Origin: Chitinophagaceae bacterium
GTDB lineage: Bacteria > Bacteroidota > Bacteroidia > Chitinophagales > Chitinophagaceae
Assembly: GCA_027489035.1 (NCBI GenBank)
Contig: JAIYAN010000005.1
Coordinates: forward strand, 33,436-97,435
Length of the DNA: 64,000 nucleotides
Reading direction: 5' to 3'
Position numbers and translations under genes: made by a program. The notes beneath the pieces were generated by a model that saw nothing but the letters and a program-made list of their open reading frames with translations, made no database searches and had not been told where the DNA came from. Positions 51,709-62,122 of this stretch are shown here, in pieces. The stretch's first letter is position 1, and each line of letters begins with the position of its first letter.

Positions 51709-52036
51709 TTATGATATTTTTTATATTTTCTAAATTAGTTAAATTAATCCAAATAAAACAAATACAATTATGTACTGCAATTATAAAGAGCAAATTTGCG
51801 CAATACATTTTTACTTTCACATTTGAATGAGTGAGTAAAATTGTCAAACCAAAACAGAGCGGCTTTTTTGTAGTTATTAAATTTACTTTTGAAGTAGGAA
51901 GTAAAATAAATCAATAGTAGAGATTTTCGAATTAAAAAATTCGTAAAGGTTAAGTTGATTTGGAATTTCCTATTGGAAATCATTTGCCTTTGTGGATGTT
52001 TGGTTTGCTTTATTAATAGTTAATATTATAAATTAA
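51709..52036. other. Intergenic region without visible gene
   Basis: About 330 bp of AT-rich DNA between divergent genes. The first 70 bp repeat the sequence upstream of the other TPR gene. No stable ORF or RNA gene is seen. Confidence 0.5.
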
Positions 52037-52804
52037 ATGAGTAAAATAAAAGTACAATATTGCTCAGACTTGCATTTGGAGTTTAAAGAGAATTTGAGAC
52101 ATATCCAAGAAAATCCTTTGATTCCTGTTGGAGATTTATTAATCCTTGCCGGAGATATCTTGCCTTTCGCATTACATGACAAGCCGAATGATTTTATTGA
52201 TTTTTTAGCCGATAATTATGAAAAAGTATTTTGGATACCAGGGAATCATGAATATTATCATTTTGACTTGAAGAATGTATCGAATCCTTTGTATGAAAAA
52301 TTGCGGTCGAATATATTTTTAGTTAATAATTATGCTGAATTTATAGGAGATACTCAATTCATATTTTCAACACTATGGTCTCACATTCAACATCACAATA
52401 GTTTACAAATTAGGCAAAGTCTGTCTGACTTTTTTATTATAAAGAATGATGGCAAATTGATAAGTGTACAAGATTTCAATAAACTACATGAAGACTGTTT
52501 TGCTTTTATTGAAAAATCTTTGGAAGAAAACAAATCAGGGACAAATGTTGTAACAACTCACCATGTACCCACATTATTAAATTACCCAGAACAATTTAAA
52601 AACAGTCCCTTGAATGACGGATTTGTTGTTGAATTATTTCATTTTATAAATGTGTCAAATATCTCATACTGGATTTACGGGCATCATCATGCCAATATCA
52701 ATGATTTTGAAATTGGAACAACGAAAATGCGTACCAATCAATTAGGTTATGTACAACATGGAGAGCAAATTGGCTTCAGGCGGAATGCTTTTATTGAGGT
52801 ATAG
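52037..52804 (+). CDS. Metallophosphoesterase (calcineurin-like)
   Basis: A 255-residue calcineurin-like phosphoesterase. Metal motifs in order: CSDLHLEF (DxH), ILAGDILP (GD), WIPGNHEYYHF (GNHE), VVTTHHVPTLL (H) and IYGHHHANIND (GHxH). It has no signal peptide, so it is cytoplasmic. It stands alone; the substrate is unknown. Confidence 0.9.
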   Translation: MSKIKVQYCSDLHLEFKENLRHIQENPLIPVGDLLILAGDILPFALHDKPNDFIDFLADNYEKVFWIPGNHEYYHFDLKNVSNPLYEKLRSNIFLVNNYAEFIGDTQFIFSTLWSHIQHHNSLQIRQSLSDFFIIKNDGKLISVQDFNKLHEDCFAFIEKSLEENKSGTNVVTTHHVPTLLNYPEQFKNSPLNDGFVVELFHFINVSNISYWIYGHHHANINDFEIGTTKMRTNQLGYVQHGEQIGFRRNAFIEV

Positions 52805-52885
52805 AAAAGTGTATAAAATTGAGATAATAGAGCTAGCTTCCAGATTTTTCAAAAAAGTAACTTTCTTTTCTAATTTACAAATGTT

Positions 52886-53920
52886 TTAACGCATACTCAT
52901 TACCTGATAAACTTTTTTTGAAATTTCAGCTGATACAGAAGGTAAAGATTTTATATCCTTTCCTTTGGTCATAATAGAAATGATGTAAGGCGTTCTCCCA
53001 CAATACACAATAGCCGCTTCGCTAAAATTAGGCGCTGAAGCTAGGCCACCTTCACCAAATTTGTGACAAACAACACAATTGGCGGGTAATCCACTGATTA
53101 TACCCTCTTTAAATTCCGTTTTGCTCAACAATGAAAGACATTCTTCAGAATTCTTAAAATTTAAATATGAACCATTATAAAGCTCCTTTAAAAAAATGGA
53201 ATAATCTGCTACATTCATTTTGTAATCAGAAGATTTGTAATCAATATCCTTTAATCCGATGTCTGTAAATATTTTGGAAAAAACCGATTTGTCAATCAAT
53301 TCATTCAACAACATTGTAGCATCATTATCTGAATACACAATCATGAATTTTATTAATTCTCTTACTGTGTATTTATTCCCAAGCTTAATATGATGATTTG
53401 TTTCAAAATTTATAATCCTATCTGATTTAGTTTTATTGGCATCTGTATATTCAATTACTTTATCTAAAAAACCTGGTTGTATTTCATTCATTTTGTAAAG
53501 TGCCATTAACTCAGGTACTTTTAAAAGTGATCCTGGGCTATATAATTCTGAAGGATTAATTGAAATCCATTGTGCTTGGGTAAACTCTCTCACATAAACA
53601 GAAGCAGAAATGATTTTTCCATTAGCGATATTGTTGTCGATAATCTGAGTGATTTGATTTTTACAATCTGCTAATTCCTCTGATTCACATTTTGGCTCAG
53701 CATATAATAAAGGATGAATGAATTGATAACCTTTAAGTCTGCCGATATTTAAATTACAAAATGAACCTTTTGCGGGATTCATTGTGTTTTCAATTTCAGG
53801 GGTTTCAACTTGTGCATTCGATTTCAAATAACTGAAACCGAATATTGTAATTAATAAAAAAACAAAAAATGTAAGTAATAAAAAATAAAGAGGAACCTTT
53901 TTTGTAAGCATAGTTTTCAT
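52886..53920 (-). CDS. Class A beta-lactamase-like serine hydrolase
   Basis: About 344 residues with an N-terminal membrane anchor (PLYFLLLTFFVFLLITIFGF). The penicillin-binding fold motifs are SPGSLLKVPELMA (SxxK), VYSDNDATML (SDN) and CHKFGEGGLAS (KFG in place of KTG). The enzyme therefore keeps the acylation residues but differs from true beta-lactamases, and may act on cell-wall peptides or have weak lactamase activity. The Met at 53920 gives the better anchor; an in-frame start at 53950 would add ten residues. Confidence 0.78.
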   Translation of the reverse strand: MKTMLTKKVPLYFLLLTFFVFLLITIFGFSYLKSNAQVETPEIENTMNPAKGSFCNLNIGRLKGYQFIHPLLYAEPKCESEELADCKNQITQIIDNNIANGKIISASVYVREFTQAQWISINPSELYSPGSLLKVPELMALYKMNEIQPGFLDKVIEYTDANKTKSDRIINFETNHHIKLGNKYTVRELIKFMIVYSDNDATMLLNELIDKSVFSKIFTDIGLKDIDYKSSDYKMNVADYSIFLKELYNGSYLNFKNSEECLSLLSKTEFKEGIISGLPANCVVCHKFGEGGLASAPNFSEAAIVYCGRTPYIISIMTKGKDIKSLPSVSAEISKKVYQVMSMR

Positions 53921-53950
53921 TTTTCCTTTAAGATTCTGCAAGTTAAACAA

Positions 53951-54439
53951 ACGTTGTATACTTTGTAAAATAATCTAAAAAAAATATTCAACACCAAATA
54001 CCAAACACCAAACGGGCTTGGATTCAATATTTGAAATTAACAAATGAAAAACTATTTTTCTTTGCTTATATATAGTGGTTAAAAGTTTTTAAATCACTAC
54101 ACCAAAATCAAACGCTTTTTTCTCTTTTTTTGTATCTCATTATTTTTATGAATTATTAAAACCTAACTTAGAAAATTATCTTTTATAATTATTAATCTGA
54201 TAAAATAATTTATTGTTTTATAAAAACAAATTTCTTTGATTGTTGTTACAAATGGTAATTTCCTTAATTATCAATCATAATAATGTAAGATAGTTTAAGC
54301 ATTTGTATTGGTCCAAATCAATTCGCTCAAACAATTGTCATAGCAGTATTATATTAGAAAAACTGATCCAAAAAATAAATATTATTGTCATAAAAAGAGT
54401 TGGCTAAAATAATTTTAAATACTACACAATATTTTAAAA
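53951..54439. other. Intergenic region without visible gene
   Basis: About 490 bp, very AT-rich, between divergent genes. It probably contains promoters for both the serine hydrolase and the photolyase operon, but no convincing -33/-7 pair or light-responsive operator was identified. Confidence 0.5.
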
Positions 54440-55927
54440 ATGATAACAAAAGAAGAAATAAATATTGTTTGGTTTAAAAGAGATTTACGCTTTTTAGATC
54501 ATGACCCGCTTTATAATGCTCAACAATATTCGCTTCCCATATTGTTGATTTATTTTTTCGAACCTTCAATTATGGATAATCATGATAGTGATAAAAGGCA
54601 TTGGCGTTTTATTTATGAATCATTAATAGAAATGAATGCAAAGCTTGAAAACAACAATTCAAAAATTTATATTTTTCATAATGAAGTTCAACCCGTTTTT
54701 GAAAATCTTGCAACCTTGTATTCCATTAAAAATGTTTTTTCTTACCAAGAAACAGGAAACAAATTAACGTTTACTCGTGACCGTAACATGGCTTTGTTTT
54801 TTAAGAAAAACAACATTATATGGAATGAATATCAAACAAATGGAATAATTAGAGGATTAAAAGCAAGAAATGAATGGCAAAAACTATGGGAAGCGAAAAT
54901 GACTGCTCCATTGAGTTCTTTTGATGAAAAGAAATTAAATGTCGTTCAATTAAATTCAAACGTGTTTAATCAACTTAAAGGAAATGAATTAAACGCAGAA
55001 ATTACTACTCGTAATTCTGATTTTCAACAAGGCGGCGAATATTGGGCATGGAGATACTTTAAAAATTTTATTATTGAACGCCATGTTGATTATAGTAGAA
55101 ATATCAGTATTCCTTCTTTGAGTAGAAAAAGCTGTAGCCGCATTTCACCATACTTAAGTTATGGCAATATAAGTATGCGAATGGTTTATCAATACACGCT
55201 CACTCACTATAAAAATGCCCTTAATAAAAGATCATTATCTGGTTTTATGTCAAGATTACATTGGCATTGTCATTTTATTCAAAAATTTGAATCAGAGTGC
55301 AGGTATGAATATGAAAATATAAATCGAGCATTTGATACATTAAAAAAACCAAGAAATGGAAATTATATTCTTGCTTGGCAAATTGGGAAAACAGGTGTGC
55401 CAATTGTTGATGCATGTATGCGTTGTGTTGTAAAAACGGGTTACTTAAATTTTAGAATGCGCGCGCTTGTGGTTTCCTTCTTTACCTACAATCTTTGGCA
55501 AGATTGGCGTGAATTACATTTTTTAGCCAGACAGTTTTTAGATTATGAACCTGGGATACATTATCCTCAATTGCAAATGCAAAGTGGCACCACAGGTATA
55601 AACACCATCAGAATTTACAATCCGATTAAGAACTCAAAAGCACATGATGGCGAAGGTTTGTTTATTAAAAAATGGATTCCTGAGCTTGAACAAGTTCCAC
55701 CAGCATTAATTCATGAACCTCATAAGCTTTCCTTGATTGAGCAAAAATTATATAAATGTGAAATAGGACTTGATTATCCGTTTCCCATAGTTGATTTAGA
55801 AGCAACAGGCAAATTTGCGCGTGATATCATGTGGAGTTTTAGAAAAAAAACAGAAGTAAAAACAGAGGCTAAAAAAATTTTAGAAATGCATGTGCACAAT
55901 TCCAAAAAATCCAAAAAGAAAGTTTAA
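54440..55927 (+). CDS. Cryptochrome/photolyase family protein
   Basis: A 495-residue flavoprotein. It starts with the photolyase antenna-domain pattern [20 protein letters not shown], and the FAD domain contains [39 protein letters not shown] and [20 protein letters not shown]. The unusual [20 protein letters not shown] region marks a subfamily distinct from class I CPD photolyases. It would use light to repair pyrimidine dimers or act as a photoreceptor. It is the first gene of the light cluster. Confidence 0.9.
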   Translation: MITKEEINIVWFKRDLRFLDHDPLYNAQQYSLPILLIYFFEPSIMDNHDSDKRHWRFIYESLIEMNAKLENNNSKIYIFHNEVQPVFENLATLYSIKNVFSYQETGNKLTFTRDRNMALFFKKNNIIWNEYQTNGIIRGLKARNEWQKLWEAKMTAPLSSFDEKKLNVVQLNSNVFNQLKGNELNAEITTRNSDFQQGGEYWAWRYFKNFIIERHVDYSRNISIPSLSRKSCSRISPYLSYGNISMRMVYQYTLTHYKNALNKRSLSGFMSRLHWHCHFIQKFESECRYEYENINRAFDTLKKPRNGNYILAWQIGKTGVPIVDACMRCVVKTGYLNFRMRALVVSFFTYNLWQDWRELHFLARQFLDYEPGIHYPQLQMQSGTTGINTIRIYNPIKNSKAHDGEGLFIKKWIPELEQVPPALIHEPHKLSLIEQKLYKCEIGLDYPFPIVDLEATGKFARDIMWSFRKKTEVKTEAKKILEMHVHNSKKSKKKV

Positions 55928-56009
55928 GTCAAATTAGACCTTAGTGCTTAAGTTGTAAAAACAAATCTGGATTTATATTGTTATTGAAAGTATTATAAAA
56001 TACTTTTCA

Positions 56010-56654
56010 ATGAATACTATCCAAATTTCTGCTTTTGATATACTCAATATGGAAACCAGAAAAAGAGCTGCGTTTATGAACTCGATTTCTGGTTTCAAAA
56101 GTGCATCTTTAATAGGAACCATCGATAAAAATAACAAAACCAATCTCGCTATTTTTAGTTCAGTTATTCATTTGGGTTCCAATCCGGCATTGGTTGGTTT
56201 TATCAATAGGCCCGATACTATAGACAGGCATACATTCGAAAACATTTTAGAAACAAATTGTTTTACCATTAATCACATCAACAAATCTATTTATAAGCAA
56301 GGGCATCAAACTTCCGCTCGCTATCCCAAAGATATTTCTGAATTTGATGCAACTGGTTTAACGCCAGAATTTCAAAATAGTTTCAAAGCACCTTTTGTCA
56401 AAGAAAGCAACATTAAATATGGCCTAGAATTTATAGAAAAACATGACCTTAAAATCAACGGAACCATTTTGGTGATTGGAAAAGTTGTTGAAGTTTTCCT
56501 TCCAGAATCTTGTTTATTGTCGGATGGTGCCATAGACATAGAAATGGCTGAAACGATTGCCATATCCGGTTTGGACAGTTATCATACAACTAATAAAATT
56601 GCTAGACTTTCTTATGCAAAAACCGATAAGATACCAATTGAAATAAACCCTTGA
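56010..56654 (+). CDS. Flavin reductase-like FMN-binding protein
   Basis: A 214-residue split-barrel protein: [40 protein letters not shown], and [20 protein letters not shown] are typical of the flavin reductase-like / FMN-binding family (VGFINRPD... FTINHI). It stands between photolyase genes and could supply reduced flavin, which is inference. The same arrangement with photolyases is common in Bacteroidota. Confidence 0.82.
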   Translation: MNTIQISAFDILNMETRKRAAFMNSISGFKSASLIGTIDKNNKTNLAIFSSVIHLGSNPALVGFINRPDTIDRHTFENILETNCFTINHINKSIYKQGHQTSARYPKDISEFDATGLTPEFQNSFKAPFVKESNIKYGLEFIEKHDLKINGTILVIGKVVEVFLPESCLLSDGAIDIEMAETIAISGLDSYHTTNKIARLSYAKTDKIPIEINP

Positions 56655-56694
56655 ATTTAATGTATTCATTAGAATATCTATTTTAAACATCAAA

Positions 56695-56832
56695 ATGAAA
56701 TCAATAAAAAAAGAAAATCTGCCATCTAAAATTTGTCTTGCTTGCAATAGGCCATTCACTTGGAGAAAGAAATGGCAGAAGAACTGGAACGAAGTTAAAT
56801 ATTGCAGTGATAAATGCAGAAACAAAAGATAA
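56695..56832 (+). CDS. DUF2256 zinc-ribbon protein, 45 residues
   Basis: A short gene with the sequence pattern [20 protein letters not shown] then [12 protein letters not shown]: two Cys pairs in CxxC spacing and a Trp-rich middle, typical of DUF2256. These small proteins are found next to photolyase/cryptochrome genes. It ends with TAA one base before the ATG at 56834. Confidence 0.85.
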   Translation: MKSIKKENLPSKICLACNRPFTWRKKWQKNWNEVKYCSDKCRNKR

Positions 56833-56833
56833 G

Positions 56834-58381
56834 ATGACCAATAAAAATAAAACAATTAGACTAATACTCGGAGATCAGTTGAATATCAATCACAGTTGGT
56901 TTTCAACAGTTGATTCCAATGTTACTTATGTTTTGATGGAAATCAAAAGTGAAACAGATTATGCCAAACATCATATTCAAAAAGTAATTGGCATTTTTGC
57001 TGCTATGCAATCATTTGCAAAAGAATTGCAACAAAAAAATCATGAAGTCATTTATATTCATTTGAATGATGAAAGCAATCTCCATCGTTTTGATGATAAT
57101 ATTATGGCATTGATTGAAAAAAATAAATATACCCAATTTGAATATTTAATTCCCGACGAATATAGAGTAGACGAGCATTTGAAAGCATTAACACAAAAGG
57201 TAAATATTCCGTCTAAAGTTTATGACACCGAACATTTCTACAGTATAAGGTCGGAATTAGGTGATTTGTTTGTTGGTAAAAAGACGTATTTGATGGAGAC
57301 TTTCTATCGCCACATGAGAAAGAAGCATAAGGTGTTGATTGATGATGAAAGCAAACCGCTTCATGGCAAATGGAATTTTGATGAGGACAATCGCCAGAAA
57401 TTACCCAAGTCGCATAAGCCAATAAATCCGTTAGTATTTTCCAATGATGTTGCTGAAATAGAAAATGAGATTATAAAATCAAATGTCAAAACAATTGGCA
57501 AAGTCAATAGTAAGCAATTTATCTGGCCAATAAACAGAAAGCAGTCACTGGAATTGCTTGATTTTTTTATAACAAACTGTTTATCATTATTTGGAACATT
57601 CCAGGATGCTATGGCTCCGAAAGAGTGGTCAATATATCATTCGAGGTTATCATTTTCGATGAATATTAAATTGATATCTCCCAAAGAAGTTGTTGATAAA
57701 GCCATTGAAGTATACCATAAAAATCCTGATGAAATAGCGTTCCATCAATTGGAAGGCTTTGTTAGACAAATCATTGGTTGGCGTGAATATATGCGTGGAA
57801 TTTATTGGTTGAAAATGCCTGAGTACGCTACACTCAATTATTTTCAGCATCAAGAAAAATTACCAGAATGGTTTTGGACTGGAGAAACAAAAATGAATTG
57901 TTTAAAGGATACCATTCATCAATCGCTTGATTATGCATATGCACATCACATTCAGCGTCTAATGGTGACCGGTAACTTTACTTTACTTGCCGGTATTCAT
58001 CCTGATGAAGTAGATGCTTGGTATCTCGGGATTTATATTGATGCATTTGATTGGGTGGAAATTACCAATACTAGAGGCATGAGCCAATTTGGAGATGGTG
58101 GTATTGTGGGAACAAAACCTTATGTAAGTTCCGCTGCATACATCAATAAAATGAGCAGTTATTGTTCTGGTTGTTATTATGATAAAAATAAAAAAGTAGG
58201 AGAGAAGGCTTGTCCATTTAACAGTATGTACTGGAATTTTTATAACAAGCATGAAGATAAACTTGGCAACAACCCACGCATAGGCATGATGTATAACGTT
58301 TGGAGAAAAATGAATGTTGATGCCCAGAATGAGTTGTTAGAACAAGCAGATTATTATTTAAAACACATCAACGAACTATAA
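56834..58381 (+). CDS. Iron-sulfur photolyase / cryptochrome (FeS-BCP, PhrB-like)
   Basis: A 515-residue protein beginning with the antenna pattern IRLILGDQLNINHSWFSTVD typical of FeS-type bacterial photolyases. The FAD region contains LEGFVRQIIGWREYMRGIYW. The C-terminal segment SSYCSGCYYDKNKKVGEKAC has three Cys placed like the ligands of the [4Fe-4S] cluster, with a further Cys upstream. Family members repair (6-4) photoproducts. The ATG at 56834 replaces a longer in-frame start at 56738, which overlaps the DUF2256 gene. Confidence 0.9.
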   Translation: MTNKNKTIRLILGDQLNINHSWFSTVDSNVTYVLMEIKSETDYAKHHIQKVIGIFAAMQSFAKELQQKNHEVIYIHLNDESNLHRFDDNIMALIEKNKYTQFEYLIPDEYRVDEHLKALTQKVNIPSKVYDTEHFYSIRSELGDLFVGKKTYLMETFYRHMRKKHKVLIDDESKPLHGKWNFDEDNRQKLPKSHKPINPLVFSNDVAEIENEIIKSNVKTIGKVNSKQFIWPINRKQSLELLDFFITNCLSLFGTFQDAMAPKEWSIYHSRLSFSMNIKLISPKEVVDKAIEVYHKNPDEIAFHQLEGFVRQIIGWREYMRGIYWLKMPEYATLNYFQHQEKLPEWFWTGETKMNCLKDTIHQSLDYAYAHHIQRLMVTGNFTLLAGIHPDEVDAWYLGIYIDAFDWVEITNTRGMSQFGDGGIVGTKPYVSSAAYINKMSSYCSGCYYDKNKKVGEKACPFNSMYWNFYNKHEDKLGNNPRIGMMYNVWRKMNVDAQNELLEQADYYLKHINEL

Positions 58382-59677
58382 ATGAAAAGATCGATTGTTT
58401 GGTTTACAACAGATTTAAGAGTGATTGATAATGAGACCTTGATTCAAGCAATTCAGCAAACTGATGAGGTTATTCCTGTTTATTGTATTGATGAAGAACA
58501 TTTTCAAACTACAGAATACGGCTTAAAAAAAACAGGCGTTTTCAGAGCCCAATTTTTACTGGAAGCATTAGCAGATTTAGATAACAGTTTACGTGAACTC
58601 GGTTCGGGATTGATTGTTGTAAAGGGTAGACCTGAGATAGAATTATTGAAATTGGCAGAAAAATATCAAGTACAAAAAGTATACGCAAAAACTCAAGTGG
58701 GTTATGAAGAATTGGTTGTTCAATCCAAAGTTGGAATTGAATTAAAAAAAATAAATGCAACGCTTGAAACTATTGATACAACAACATTGTACCATGAGAA
58801 AGATTTGCCATTTAGTATAAATGCAATTCCTGATGTATTTACAGATTTTAGAAAACGAGCAGAAAAAGATGGCAAAATAAGAAATGTTATTCCTACTCCA
58901 GATTTTATTACATCTCCACCATTTGAAAAATTAAATCTTCCTTCATTATCTGAATTAGGGTTGCAGAATTATGATTTTGATTGCCGCGCAGCATATCCAT
59001 TCAAAGGAGGTGAAACAGCTGGAAATAAAAGAGTTTGTAATTATTTGTTTGAAACCCATGCTATAGCTAATTATAAGGATACAAGAAATGGTATGATTGG
59101 TGAAAATTATTCTTCCAAATTTTCTCCTTGGTTGGCATTAGGTTGCATTTCTTCAAAAATGATTTATCACGAAATTAAAAAGTACGAATCAGCTCATGTT
59201 GCAAATGAATCTACATATTGGTTGATATTTGAATTGTTGTGGAGAGATTATTTTTATTTTATAATGTCAAAATATCCGACTCAATTTTATTTAGCTAATG
59301 GAATAAATAAACGGAAAGTTTCAAATAATAAACATGATGCTGTTTTATTTGAAAAATGGAAAACAGGTCAAACAAAAAATGATTTCATTAATGCCAATAT
59401 GATTGAATTGAATCAAACTGGTTTCATGAGTAATCGTGGCCGTCAAAATGTTGCCAGTTATTTATGCCATGATTTGAAATTGGATTGGCGATATGGCGCA
59501 GCCTATTTTGAACAGCAGCTTATAGATTATGATGTGTCGAGTAATTGGTGCAACTGGGCTTATATAGCCGGTGTAGGAAATAATCCTAGGGGAGTTAGTA
59601 TATTCAATATTGAAAAGCAAGCAAACGATTATGATAAAAATAAAACGTATAGAAATTTATGGTTGACGAAAAATTAA
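58382..59677 (+). CDS. CRY-DASH family cryptochrome
   Basis: A 431-residue protein. RSIVWFTTDLRVIDNETLIQ opens the antenna domain; WLIFELLWRDYFYFIMSKYP, GFMSNRGRQNVASYL and NWCNWAYIAGVGNNPRGVS, FNIEKQANDYD are the hallmarks of the DASH family, which repairs CPDs in single-stranded DNA. It begins at the first base after the FeS-photolyase stop. The last 19 bp overlap the next gene. Confidence 0.92.
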   Translation: MKRSIVWFTTDLRVIDNETLIQAIQQTDEVIPVYCIDEEHFQTTEYGLKKTGVFRAQFLLEALADLDNSLRELGSGLIVVKGRPEIELLKLAEKYQVQKVYAKTQVGYEELVVQSKVGIELKKINATLETIDTTTLYHEKDLPFSINAIPDVFTDFRKRAEKDGKIRNVIPTPDFITSPPFEKLNLPSLSELGLQNYDFDCRAAYPFKGGETAGNKRVCNYLFETHAIANYKDTRNGMIGENYSSKFSPWLALGCISSKMIYHEIKKYESAHVANESTYWLIFELLWRDYFYFIMSKYPTQFYLANGINKRKVSNNKHDAVLFEKWKTGQTKNDFINANMIELNQTGFMSNRGRQNVASYLCHDLKLDWRYGAAYFEQQLIDYDVSSNWCNWAYIAGVGNNPRGVSIFNIEKQANDYDKNKTYRNLWLTKN

Positions 59678-59997
59678 ACAGTGTAAATAAACTACCAACG
59701 GTGTTAAAAAATTATGATTCTGATTCAGTAGATATTATTGAAGAAGATAAAGATAGAATTATACAAATGGCATGGGAAGACCGAACCCCATTCGAAGCCA
59801 TTGAGTTTCAGTTTGGTTTAAAAGAAAAAGATGTAATTGAATTTATGCGAAAAAATTCTTTGCCTTCTAGTTTTAAAATGTGGCGAAAAAGAATGAAATC
59901 CCGTAAAACAAAACATAGTTTACTCCGAGAAAAATCTATCAATCGTTTTAAATGTACGAGACAAAGAAATAGTGGAAATAAAATTTCAAAGCGATAA
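59659..59997 (+). CDS. TIGR03643/DUF2805 family protein
   Basis: A 112-residue protein with IIQMAWEDRTPFEAIEFQFG, LKEKDVIEFMRKNSLPSSFK and MWRKRMKSRKTKHSLLREKS. This is the DUF2805/TIGR03643 family, which co-occurs with photolyase genes. The basic C-terminus suggests nucleic-acid contact. It overlaps the CRY-DASH gene by 19 bp. Confidence 0.88.
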   Translation: MVDEKLNSVNKLPTVLKNYDSDSVDIIEEDKDRIIQMAWEDRTPFEAIEFQFGLKEKDVIEFMRKNSLPSSFKMWRKRMKSRKTKHSLLREKSINRFKCTRQRNSGNKISKR

Positions 59998-60020
59998 AAA
60001 ATTAATCAAATCTTTTATGT

Positions 60021-62045
60021 TTATAGCTTTAGTTTAAACTTGTAAAATTTATTCATTGCCATAACATGAGGAAAGCTAATGCAAGAAATAAAAACAAAAA
60101 ATATCGTAATTAAATTTTCGTTGAAATCTGATAAATAGTTATTGCTTAGCAAGAAAATAAAAGCAACAAATAATACCAGTGCGCCAATCGTAAATGGTAA
60201 TGCCTTCAAATAGAGCCTACCATTATTAACTTTCATCCCTTGTTTTAAATGTGACCAACCATTCATGCTGTGTTGTCCTATGAAGTATAAACCAAATGAA
60301 GTGATGAGGGGCAATTCGATACTGACTAAAAGCATTAAACTGCAAAGCAACATCTTCCATCTTTTTTCTAAGATTGCCCACATAATTCCAGCGAGCGAAA
60401 GCATTACGCTTATCTGTTTTCCCATGATGTTATGAATAGGAATTTCTATTGCTTTCATGTTGGTCAAAATATTATTTGTTTCAACAACATGGCCCAACAA
60501 AATGATACTTAAAATCATAATACCCCAGGCAGAATTCTTGAACGTGTTTATTTTTTTTGGTTGCCATTCCTTTAAATCTGTTTGTCCAAAATGCCATGCA
60601 GAGTAAGCAATAAAAAATAACAAGGCACCAATTGGAAATAAAATCCATAAGATCAAATTGAGAAAAGCCAATCCAAGATAATTGATAACAAAACCAAGTT
60701 TAATGGGACTTTTTAGATTATTGGTATCGAGTAAATGATCAACTGCTCCATGAGGGATGCCCACTAAAAACAAGCCCACTGTCAACATAATAATTTGTAT
60801 CCAGTTAAAAATGGGGGGAGTGATTTTATATATTAATAACATCAATATTGACAATAGTAATAATAATAATGGGGTCATTATTTTTTGCATTCTTGATGAA
60901 GCGACCCAACCAACTGCGCGTAAAAAGGGCTTTATCGGCAATGTCAAAAAAATTCGAATGTCTTGAATCAGTGTTGTCTTTTCGTCTAGAAATTGCAACA
61001 CATTTTTTGTTTCATTTTTTTTGAATAAAGCCTCAAATATTGATTTTCCTAGGGATGGCTGTCGAGTGAGTATCAAAAGCAAAAGCCGGTCATAAAACCT
61101 AAATCTAGATGATTGAACAATGGGAGTAGAGGGAAGATTATTTTTTAAACTACCACATATTTTTTCCGCATGATAAAACATATTTTTAAAAGCATAGCCA
61201 GTACTTGGTTTAACAGCACCAGCTCTTCCTCCAATGGGAATAACTCCTGGTAATGCTTCAGCAGAAATATCTGCTGTACTCATGGGAATACATCCGGTTT
61301 CTATGTTTGAAATTTGATAGTTCCCAAAACGTTGAGTGATGTAAAAATCTAAGATTGGTTTTGCTTCGTATTCTGTGATAGTATCCAATCCAAAACGAGT
61401 CAATTCAACCAGTGTTTTGCCTTCGCCTAATGGAAGTACATACATAAATTGAGTTGTACCTAATTGTTCAACATTAAAATCCATTAGGTCCACACAGTTT
61501 ATATTTGAAATTGGTTCATCGGTAGTAATTACATAACCAATAAAGGACTGTAGTAAATGTGCATCATCTTTTTTGAGGGGTAAATATTTTGGAGGGCGAC
61601 TATCGAATACAATTGTTGATTCCCATATATTGGTATCTGTAATTACCTTAACTCCATTTTCAACAGGGGTTAATTCAACAACGGAACTTTGTATTCTTTG
61701 TAGATTATGTTGCTCAATGATGCGTCTTAATTCTTTGTAAACATCAATGCCTGATAAATGAAAGTATTTTTTGGGTAACAAAGATTCTTGTTCGTTTCTA
61801 TTCACACTTACTTCACTCCATTGATGGCTTATTAAATGTTGGCATTGTACCGTAATTTGTTCATTCTGATCAGACCAAAAACAATAGGTTTTATCATTGT
61901 TATGTTTGGCATCTGGATCTAAAATCAAAATCTTTTTGTCTTTTAAAAGTCCCTGCTTTTCCATGCACATAAGGAGTAGTGTTGCAGAGGCTCCAGCTCC
62001 TGCAAACAAATAATCCACCTTATTATTATGGTTTTTTATAGACAT
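60021..62045 (-). CDS. crtY-blh: Lycopene beta-cyclase fused to Blh beta-carotene dioxygenase
   Basis: About 674 residues from ATG 62045. The N-terminal part is a CrtY-type cyclase: FAD-binding YLFAGAGASATLLL, ILDPDAKHNNDKTYCFW, VFDSRPPKYLPL, PIGGRAGAVKPSTGYAF. From about residue 395 a Brp/Blh membrane domain begins, with GIPHGAVDHLLDT (two His), SAWHFGQTDLKEW and GQHSMNGWSHLKQG and SFPHVMAM as the conserved His motifs. One polypeptide would thus convert lycopene to beta-carotene and cleave it to retinal for the rhodopsin next door. The Met at 62084 lies inside a terminator hairpin and was rejected. Confidence 0.9.
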   Translation of the reverse strand: MSIKNHNNKVDYLFAGAGASATLLLMCMEKQGLLKDKKILILDPDAKHNNDKTYCFWSDQNEQITVQCQHLISHQWSEVSVNRNEQESLLPKKYFHLSGIDVYKELRRIIEQHNLQRIQSSVVELTPVENGVKVITDTNIWESTIVFDSRPPKYLPLKKDDAHLLQSFIGYVITTDEPISNINCVDLMDFNVEQLGTTQFMYVLPLGEGKTLVELTRFGLDTITEYEAKPILDFYITQRFGNYQISNIETGCIPMSTADISAEALPGVIPIGGRAGAVKPSTGYAFKNMFYHAEKICGSLKNNLPSTPIVQSSRFRFYDRLLLLILTRQPSLGKSIFEALFKKNETKNVLQFLDEKTTLIQDIRIFLTLPIKPFLRAVGWVASSRMQKIMTPLLLLLLSILMLLIYKITPPIFNWIQIIMLTVGLFLVGIPHGAVDHLLDTNNLKSPIKLGFVINYLGLAFLNLILWILFPIGALLFFIAYSAWHFGQTDLKEWQPKKINTFKNSAWGIMILSIILLGHVVETNNILTNMKAIEIPIHNIMGKQISVMLSLAGIMWAILEKRWKMLLCSLMLLVSIELPLITSFGLYFIGQHSMNGWSHLKQGMKVNNGRLYLKALPFTIGALVLFVAFIFLLSNNYLSDFNENLITIFFVFISCISFPHVMAMNKFYKFKLKL

Positions 62046-62066
62046 GATTTTCAATTTAAACTTTAT

Positions 62067-62106
62067 AAAAAAAGGGTTCTTCATAAATTTAGAAGAACCC
62101 TTTTTT
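62067..62106 (-). terminator. Terminator between rhodopsin and crtY-blh
   Basis: AAAAAAAGGGTTCTTC (62067-62082) pairs with GAAGAACCC (62092-62100) and TTTTTT, with the loop ATAAATTTA. A strong, bidirectional stem. It lies 16 bp after the rhodopsin stop and 22 bp before the crtY-blh start, so it separates or attenuates the two genes. Confidence 0.85.
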
Positions 62107-62122
62107 GTTATAAAGAGACAAA

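Larger units (their letters stand above)
49496..51780. repeat. Tandem duplication (period about 1.24 kb) with TPR genes
   Basis: Two units, 49496-50533 and 50737-51775, each contain the small ORF segment, a minus-strand TPR lipoprotein and its upstream region (ATGATATTTTTTATATTTT and AATTAATCCAAATAAAACAA). The offset is 1241 bp in the left part and 1240 bp at the TPR start, owing to a one-base deletion. Confidence 0.85.
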
